From Candidatus Woesearchaeota archaeon (GTDB lineage: Archaea; Nanobdellota; Nanobdellia; Woesearchaeales; JACPBV01), in contig JAHWHQ010000049.1 of NCBI GenBank assembly GCA_019323195.1, forward strand, positions 1-14,474: a stretch of 14,474 nt of DNA, in the 5' to 3' direction. The position numbers and the translations under genes were made by a program. Below are positions 12,401-14,474 of this stretch, piece by piece. Positions within the stretch are counted from its first letter, which is position 1; every line of letters starts with the position of its first letter. The notes beneath the pieces are model-generated. The model worked only from the letters and a program-made list of their open reading frames with translations, made no database searches and was not told where the DNA came from.

Positions 12401-14474
12401 CCTGTTGTCCAGCTTATATCCCCTGCTAATTCCTCATCATGGACATCCAGCTCTACAGTGGAGTTTCAGTATAATGTAACAGACACGGATAATATCACCA
12501 TGTGCAGCCTGGTGATCAATGATGTTATTGACCAGAATGATACCTCAATAGCAAAGGGCATTATGCAGAACTTTACCCAGTCCCTTTCAAACGGGGTATC
12601 TAACTGGTCAGTCAACTGCACTGATTCGTTCGGGAATACAGGCTTTTCAGGGGAATACAGCCTGAATGTTTCCTATACAGAGGATACTACAGCGCCTGCA
12701 TACTCAAATATTGTCAGGAATGATTCAGCAGTATACCAGTACGAGACAGTAAGGCTTAACACTACATGGCAGGATGATTCCAGGCTTAATTATTCAATAT
12801 TCTCCACTAACATCTCAGGAAGCTGGCAGAATTCAACTCCCCATGCCTTTGGCTCAGGTAATGTTTCCACTAATGCTTCCTTTATCCAGAAAATGCCAGG
12901 GACAGCAATAGCCTGGATGTTCTACGCCAATGACAGCTCAGGCAATATGAACCATACCCCTGTACAGGAATTCAGGGTTGGAGGCATTATCTGGAACCAG
13001 ACAATGCTTGACCTGGGAAAAGCCAACCAAAGCGATGCTCAGCTAAGCTCTGCTGTCTTATTATACAGCTACCTCAACAACACAAACGTCAATGTTGCAT
13101 GCTACAGCGGAAACTGTTCTGCATTTAGCATTAATTTCAGCACCCAGGACATAAACGACACCAATGCCGCTGTCCTGTTCAACTGCTCGACAGCAGCCAT
13201 AGGAAATTTCAGCGCTGATTTCTCTGTCAACTCAAGTGAGGATATCTTTCTGCATAACATAAGCGTCATCTGCAACATAACAATCGGTGATTCTGCTTCT
13301 CCTTCTATAGCATTAAATTCCCCTGCTGATCACGCAAACCTATCAGTATCAGACATCACGCTCAATTTTACAGCCACTGACAGCTCAGGCATTAAAAATG
13401 CTACATTGTATGCAAACTTCTCTGGCTCATGGGAAGCGAACAGGACAAACTATACAACAATAACCAGCGGCCAGCCATCTGTAATCAATGTAAGCGGTGC
13501 TCCTGACGGAAGCTTTGTATGGAATGTCTATGCCTGTGATGCTGCAGCTACATCCAATTGCGGCTTTAGCAGCAGCAATTACAGCCTTACCATAGACACT
13601 ACCCCGCCAGGATGGTCAGGCAATAAGACATCCCCGCAAACCCAGCCAGAATACAGCGAAAACAGGGATTATATGTTCAATATCACCTGGGATGATTACG
13701 GGATTGGGCTGGATACTGCAATAATAGAGCATAACTTTACAGGAACAAAGGGGAATTATACTATATCAACATATTCAGGAAGCGAATATTATTATGAATA
13801 TTCAGGCATTGCAGCAGGGAGCTATGAATGGAGGAGCTATGCCAATGACAGCCTGGGAAACGTCAATTCAACCACGCAATGGACATATATTGTGCAGAAG
13901 GCTGCTAATACATGCAGCCTGTCGTTCAACATCCAATCTCCCCAGGGTTACGGAACAGCTATAAACGCATCCTGCTCATGCTCTGGAGAAGAACAGGCAG
14001 TCTTATACAGGAACAGTTCAGACGTAACTGCCCTGGAGAATAACATAGAGGCAACCCTTGCAGCCGGATATTACATATATAACTGCACATCTGCAGCATC
14101 ACAGAATTATACATATGCAGATAATTTTTCTGCCTATACTATAAATAAGGCAGCGCTTGTCCTTAACCTGACAGCAGTTCCTGGATGGAACATAACATAT
14201 GGAACACAAACAACAGTCAACTGCAGCTCTAACACAGGACAGGTTACACCACAGCTGTACAGGAACAATACAGATGTTGCAGCGCCGGAAATAAAAGTAC
14301 TGGCTGCCGGAGGACATCACTATGTATGCAATGCCTCTGCCTCGCAGAACTATACATCTAAAACAGAAAGCAGCATCCTGAATATATCAAAGGCTGGTTC
14401 AGGGATTAACCTTAGCCTGAACGGGTATGATACAGATATTACCCTGGAAAGCGGGGAATATGCTGATATAAACG
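6500..14474 (+). CDS. giant secreted or surface multidomain protein with metallopeptidase and Ig-like modules (C-terminus beyond window)
   Basis: One frame runs from ATG 6500 to the window end without a stop (2658 codons). An in-frame stop at 6473-6475 makes ATG 6500 the only likely start. Residues 1-26 form a signal peptide (Arg5, Lys7, hydrophobic 8-22, AGA before the probable cut). In order: an N-terminal beta region (about 27-290); a putative zinc metallopeptidase (about 300-600) with HELAH at 458-462; an Ig-like domain (about 646-740); a beta domain (about 740-865); an Ig-like domain (about 865-957); and then the modular stalk. Stalk modules (names A-H are mine): A1, B1, C1, D1, A2, E1, an Ig-like domain holding a DNRLRE-type insert, E2, B2, C2, D2, A3, another Ig-like unit, and tandem H repeats to the edge. 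N-x-S/T sequons are very dense, about 7 in 65 residues in A1, and paired Cys (NCSL...VNCTD) suggest disulfides outside the cell. The likely role is adhesion or degradation at the surface; the substrate is unknown. No membrane anchor is seen yet. Confidence 0.93.
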   Translation, partial: MEFFRVKVILLVVSVFFALSATCAGAADVLFTSPGTQYINVTFTYAQIQSFSFNVTGSNYSGSYPHNVSIDVGDDGITDWEYFAYNSNISASADSVLSAWSNNPDGSNIYFVNMTPLIDILDYVSLGNIENNDFTPGGSVHDGTLGMTTIDNTQPQIMSITTNSSTIHAFIPSMAPFAGTAGLYIAEGGSTYYCNSEHSFDFISICNLTAEEAMKPAHLAGEANITYFAMEEPVTTTKMTDSINSILGSCSLPCNITIKVTSQTAGWITLSGFSMTGPSNPPNMSVSENSTHYLVDISPSANLTASGYLYGDMPNVYIAPVVAKDDTTALTANQSLRLNMLKDTLREGWDNLTNRSHPLNFNFYMQPFVADYLMGQDNYSVFMEKAREATTDNIGIEYPGIKVIIDIHDYFPDTDCSNTLMDTATLISEISMNGFSDSNIKTSLYGYDSEVLRNLLLHELAHTFIVFPTSGMLFHSGHPGSFTDLDDFTTYDAADSPTGEEGYYEIYSILSQLRPFIAEEDINSIPPGLSILGKMLMGILSPYAEGNHTFYSGNVTRSGYRYSATEMTPMGGESASELYLLAPSTSFWNVISESTYIGKGANTSFSILKSGQDNRALWVFAGDAGNPDHFRVFNLNSSSTQAVLDTPIIIHLISPVQNRIIHNNTAGFWCRASGNASNITLYTDTNGTWEAKYTNTTGNVLHHTIGSIGNGTYRWNCLAYSANGSSYWAESNFTLIIPPYMPRFSKFTKVWPELSDLTRDDAKSVSGLILEIENYGRILFPNPINLTLADLDRDVHIKSKLIGVNTINEKRLNISAQITFFNISHSYPLIYRDGALCDDCIFLSNAGNNVTYNISHFSNYTVGPSSALEIWNSGPAYTNENITFYANYTNITSNELITGASCNITFGGTWIAMSETADHYLYNRTFSSTGDYQYNVSCSKTGFDILNLSDTAGITENSPPAITLNSPEDGYNLSGMQLSFNFTAADTDSLKNATLFGNFSGTWQANSSNQSGLNEGASEYNIINVTALPEGVFVWNAYVCDDAAAPVCGFASANYSLAVDRTAPAVSLESPSNNTLKEDSNTVVFSYNASDSNHIANCSLAINGIVNLSNNTITKDASQNFTLILADGNYTWSVNCTDSSGNTGNSEEYNLSVSYAPDTTAPAYSGIVRNDSAVFQHETVRLNTTWQDSSELNYSVFSTNISGSWQNSSAVPFSGGNVSTNVSRMEAAPGTAIAWMFYANDSSGNMNHTPVQEFTVGGVIWNQTALDLGSAVENDDALSSAVMLYSYLNNTNVNVSCYSGNCSSFTFNFSTHDLNDTNAAVLFNCSTSAAGILRANFSVNSSEDLFLHNISISCNITAFNAAPRVTLNTPINHMNISSANISFNFTANDSSGLKSAALYANFSGTWKVNETNQTALISSQPALINVSNIPDGSFIWNIYACDVLDLCGFALNNFTLTLDATSPSIGFAGGTENNNTLARRDWVFVNVSVSESNFRNITFYLYNSSGLVNKSAYTSKIYSINFTNLPRVVYYYNVTVYDEFNHPNSTETRIIRLAPDIVPPNVTLIAPQNGSTLAEDVSFQCNVIDDMDIANISLYGNWSASEVTEEWGDGISSDHTGTIEDTFTNLNDIINDGQENLNTWSWSSPIPHKVANTIIIKADLSAIPQSAVVTDATLYLYQTDYHGLENTTNTIHKIINKNPVISEVTGFNASSSEQWTAVPPGTTHSDVPLGLADIEAEEDSVIINISNGTKAFSLTSMVQDWVADPGSNYGLLISAENGTSIETGRTFASTENSNASMRPRLVISYIGNSLSLVQNISLGNESDTNYTASFEVAGLTDGHYSWNCLAYDNESGSAWGDNDYILTVDAKNPSIDFAGGTEDNNSNVSRDWVFVNVSVIESNFRNITFYLYNSSGLVNESAYTDSTREINWTGLGYGVYYYNATAYDELDHSNSTETRMIILAENTSLIPPVVQLISPANSSSWTSSSTVEFQYNVTDTDNITMCSLVINDVIDQNDTSIAKGIMQNFTQSLSNGVSNWSVNCTDSFGNTGFSGEYSLNVSYTEDTTAPAYSNIVRNDSAVYQYETVRLNTTWQDDSRLNYSIFSTNISGSWQNSTPHAFGSGNVSTNASFIQKMPGTAIAWMFYANDSSGNMNHTPVQEFRVGGIIWNQTMLDLGKANQSDAQLSSAVLLYSYLNNTNVNVACYSGNCSAFSINFSTQDINDTNAAVLFNCSTAAIGNFSADFSVNSSEDIFLHNISVICNITIGDSASPSIALNSPADHANLSVSDITLNFTATDSSGIKNATLYANFSGSWEANRTNYTTITSGQPSVINVSGAPDGSFVWNVYACDAAATSNCGFSSSNYSLTIDTTPPGWSGNKTSPQTQPEYSENRDYMFNITWDDYGIGLDTAIIEHNFTGTKGNYTISTYSGSEYYYEYSGIAAGSYEWRSYANDSLGNVNSTTQWTYIVQKAANTCSLSFNIQSPQGYGTAINASCSCSGEEQAVLYRNSSDVTALENNIEATLAAGYYIYNCTSAASQNYTYADNFSAYTINKAALVLNLTAVPGWNITYGTQTTVNCSSNTGQVTPQLYRNNTDVAAPEIKVLAAGGHHYVCNASASQNYTSKTESSILNISKAGSGINLSLNGYDTDITLESGEYADIN
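7490..8290 (+). other. putative zinc metallopeptidase domain of the giant protein
   Basis: HELAH (residues 458-462, bases 7871-7885) is the HExxH signature: two His zinc ligands and a catalytic Glu, preceded by the hydrophobic helix LRNLLL as in zincins. The metzincin continuation GxxH is absent (TFIVFP follows). His475, His478, Asp484 or a later Glu could be the third ligand. A later segment, around residues 566-586 (YSATEMTPMGG and then SELYLLAP), vaguely recalls the met-turn region of some secreted bacterial and archaeal HExxH proteins. The domain edges and the family are inferred. Confidence 0.65.
9371..9685 (+). repeat. Ig-like module A, copy 1
   Basis: About 105 residues (958-1062). 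It opens with ITLNSP, continues FNFTAAD, has an LFGNFSGTWQAN strand and ends with VFVWNAYVCDD, CGF and NYSLAVD. The same pattern recurs in copies at about 10585-10888 and 13303-13609. Confidence 0.75.
9686..10888 (+). repeat. module block B-C-D-A, copy 1
   Basis: About 401 residues (1063-1463) made of four Ig-like or beta modules: B (NCSLAING, then WSVNCTDSSGNTG), C (IVRNDSAVFQHETVRLNTTW), D (GGVIWNQTALDLG, then LYSYLNNTNVNV) and A2 (ANFSGTWK, then FIWNIYACD). It is matched by the block at 12398-13609 at a constant offset of 2712 bases through B-D, becoming 2721 by the end of A. In the C-D part the nucleotide match is very close (for example around 10195-10300 against 12907-13012). Confidence 0.85.
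10883..11161 (+). repeat. module E, copy 1
   Basis: 93 residues opening SPSIGFAGGTE, then RDWVFVNVSV, NFRNITFYLYNSSGLVN and YYYNVTVYDE. Copy 2 is at 12101-12379, an offset of exactly 1218 bases with no indel. Confidence 0.85.
11342..11914 (+). other. DNRLRE-type domain inserted in an Ig-like domain
   Basis: Residues about 1615-1805. The pattern IIIKADLSAIPQSAVVTDATLYLY, a long middle, then SMVQDWVADPGSNYGLLI and a closing MRPRLVISY matches the DNRLRE family of secreted beta-sandwich domains (fDLSsIP, AtLyLy, W...N.G..i, RP.L.i.Y). The flanks (ANISLYGNWSA before, ISLGNESDTNYTASFEVAGLTDGHYSWNC after) read as two halves of one Ig-like domain, so the domain appears to be inserted into a loop. 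Confidence 0.65.
12101..12379 (+). repeat. module E, copy 2
   Basis: 93 residues opening NPSIDFAGGTE, equal in length to copy 1 and aligned to it without gaps. The two E copies bracket the Ig-like domain that carries the DNRLRE insert. Confidence 0.85.
12398..13609 (+). repeat. module block B-C-D-A, copy 2
   Basis: About 404 residues (1967-2370) matching the block at 9686-10888 module for module. B is the most diverged part. C and D are the best conserved, down to long identical protein stretches such as GTAIAWMFYANDSSGNMNH. Three extra residues relative to copy 1 accumulate in the last module. Confidence 0.85.
13898..14474 (+). repeat. tandem module H, two full copies and the start of a third
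   Basis: Units of 83 and 81 residues start at KAA (13898), KAA (14147) and KAG (14390). Each has YGT, a Cys-containing strand, LYRN(S/N)(S/T)DV, AAG(Y/H), a YxCxxxAxQNYT segment and a closing INKA or ISKA linker. This resembles the MBG/YDG-like Ig units often found in tandem in large surface proteins. The array continues past the window end. Confidence 0.75.

Noticed and set aside
9371..14389. Repeats considered as a CRISPR array
   Set aside because: The repeated units are long, in frame and protein-coding, with no short identical repeats separated by unique spacers.

Overview
The window looks like the chromosome of an archaeon, most likely a DPANN-type lineage (Woesearchaeota/Pacearchaeota-like). 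This rests on an archaeal-style ftsZ-secE-spt5-rpl11 gene order, TATA-box promoters placed 27-36 bases ahead of start codons (near-leaderless transcripts), several one- or two-base gene junctions, and a giant secreted protein of Ig-like modules dense in N-glycosylation sequons. The lineage is inferred from style. No rRNA, tRNA or phylogenetic marker comparison was possible.

The left part (1-5995) is coded almost entirely on the minus strand. In transcription order it holds: a helical 106-residue protein of unknown function (5675-5995); a long SlyD-like FKBP prolyl isomerase (4844-5536); FtsZ (3711-4841); SecE (3521-3709); Spt5/NusG (3017-3499); ribosomal protein L11 with a long extra C-terminal tail (2178-2975); a 139-residue protein of unknown function (1673-2092); a 67-residue AbrB-like protein (1342-1545); and, one base later, a P2-like cation P-type ATPase running off the window start (1-1340). 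FKBP-FtsZ-SecE-Spt5 form a tight operon linking nascent-protein folding, division, the Sec channel and transcription elongation. L11 has its own TATA box just after the spt5 stop. The usual L1-P0-L12 genes do not follow L11.

The middle (about 5996-6499) is a switch region between divergent gene blocks. It holds a probable 52-codon two-helix membrane protein on the plus strand (6031-6189, too short for routine ORF calling), what may be the fossil of an operon junction on the minus strand (6186-6337), and an AT-rich promoter region with a small hairpin ahead of the giant gene.

The right part (6500-14474) is one uninterrupted plus-strand reading frame of at least 2658 codons, open at the window end. 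It begins with a signal peptide and contains a putative zinc metallopeptidase domain (HELAH at residues 458-462). A long stalk of Ig-like modules follows. In the stalk a four-module block occurs twice (about 2.7 kb apart), another module occurs twice, and a DNRLRE-type domain appears to sit inside an Ig-like domain between those two copies. It ends in tandem Ig-like repeats of about 82 residues. It is probably a cell-surface or secreted adhesin/protease and is the most interesting object in the window.
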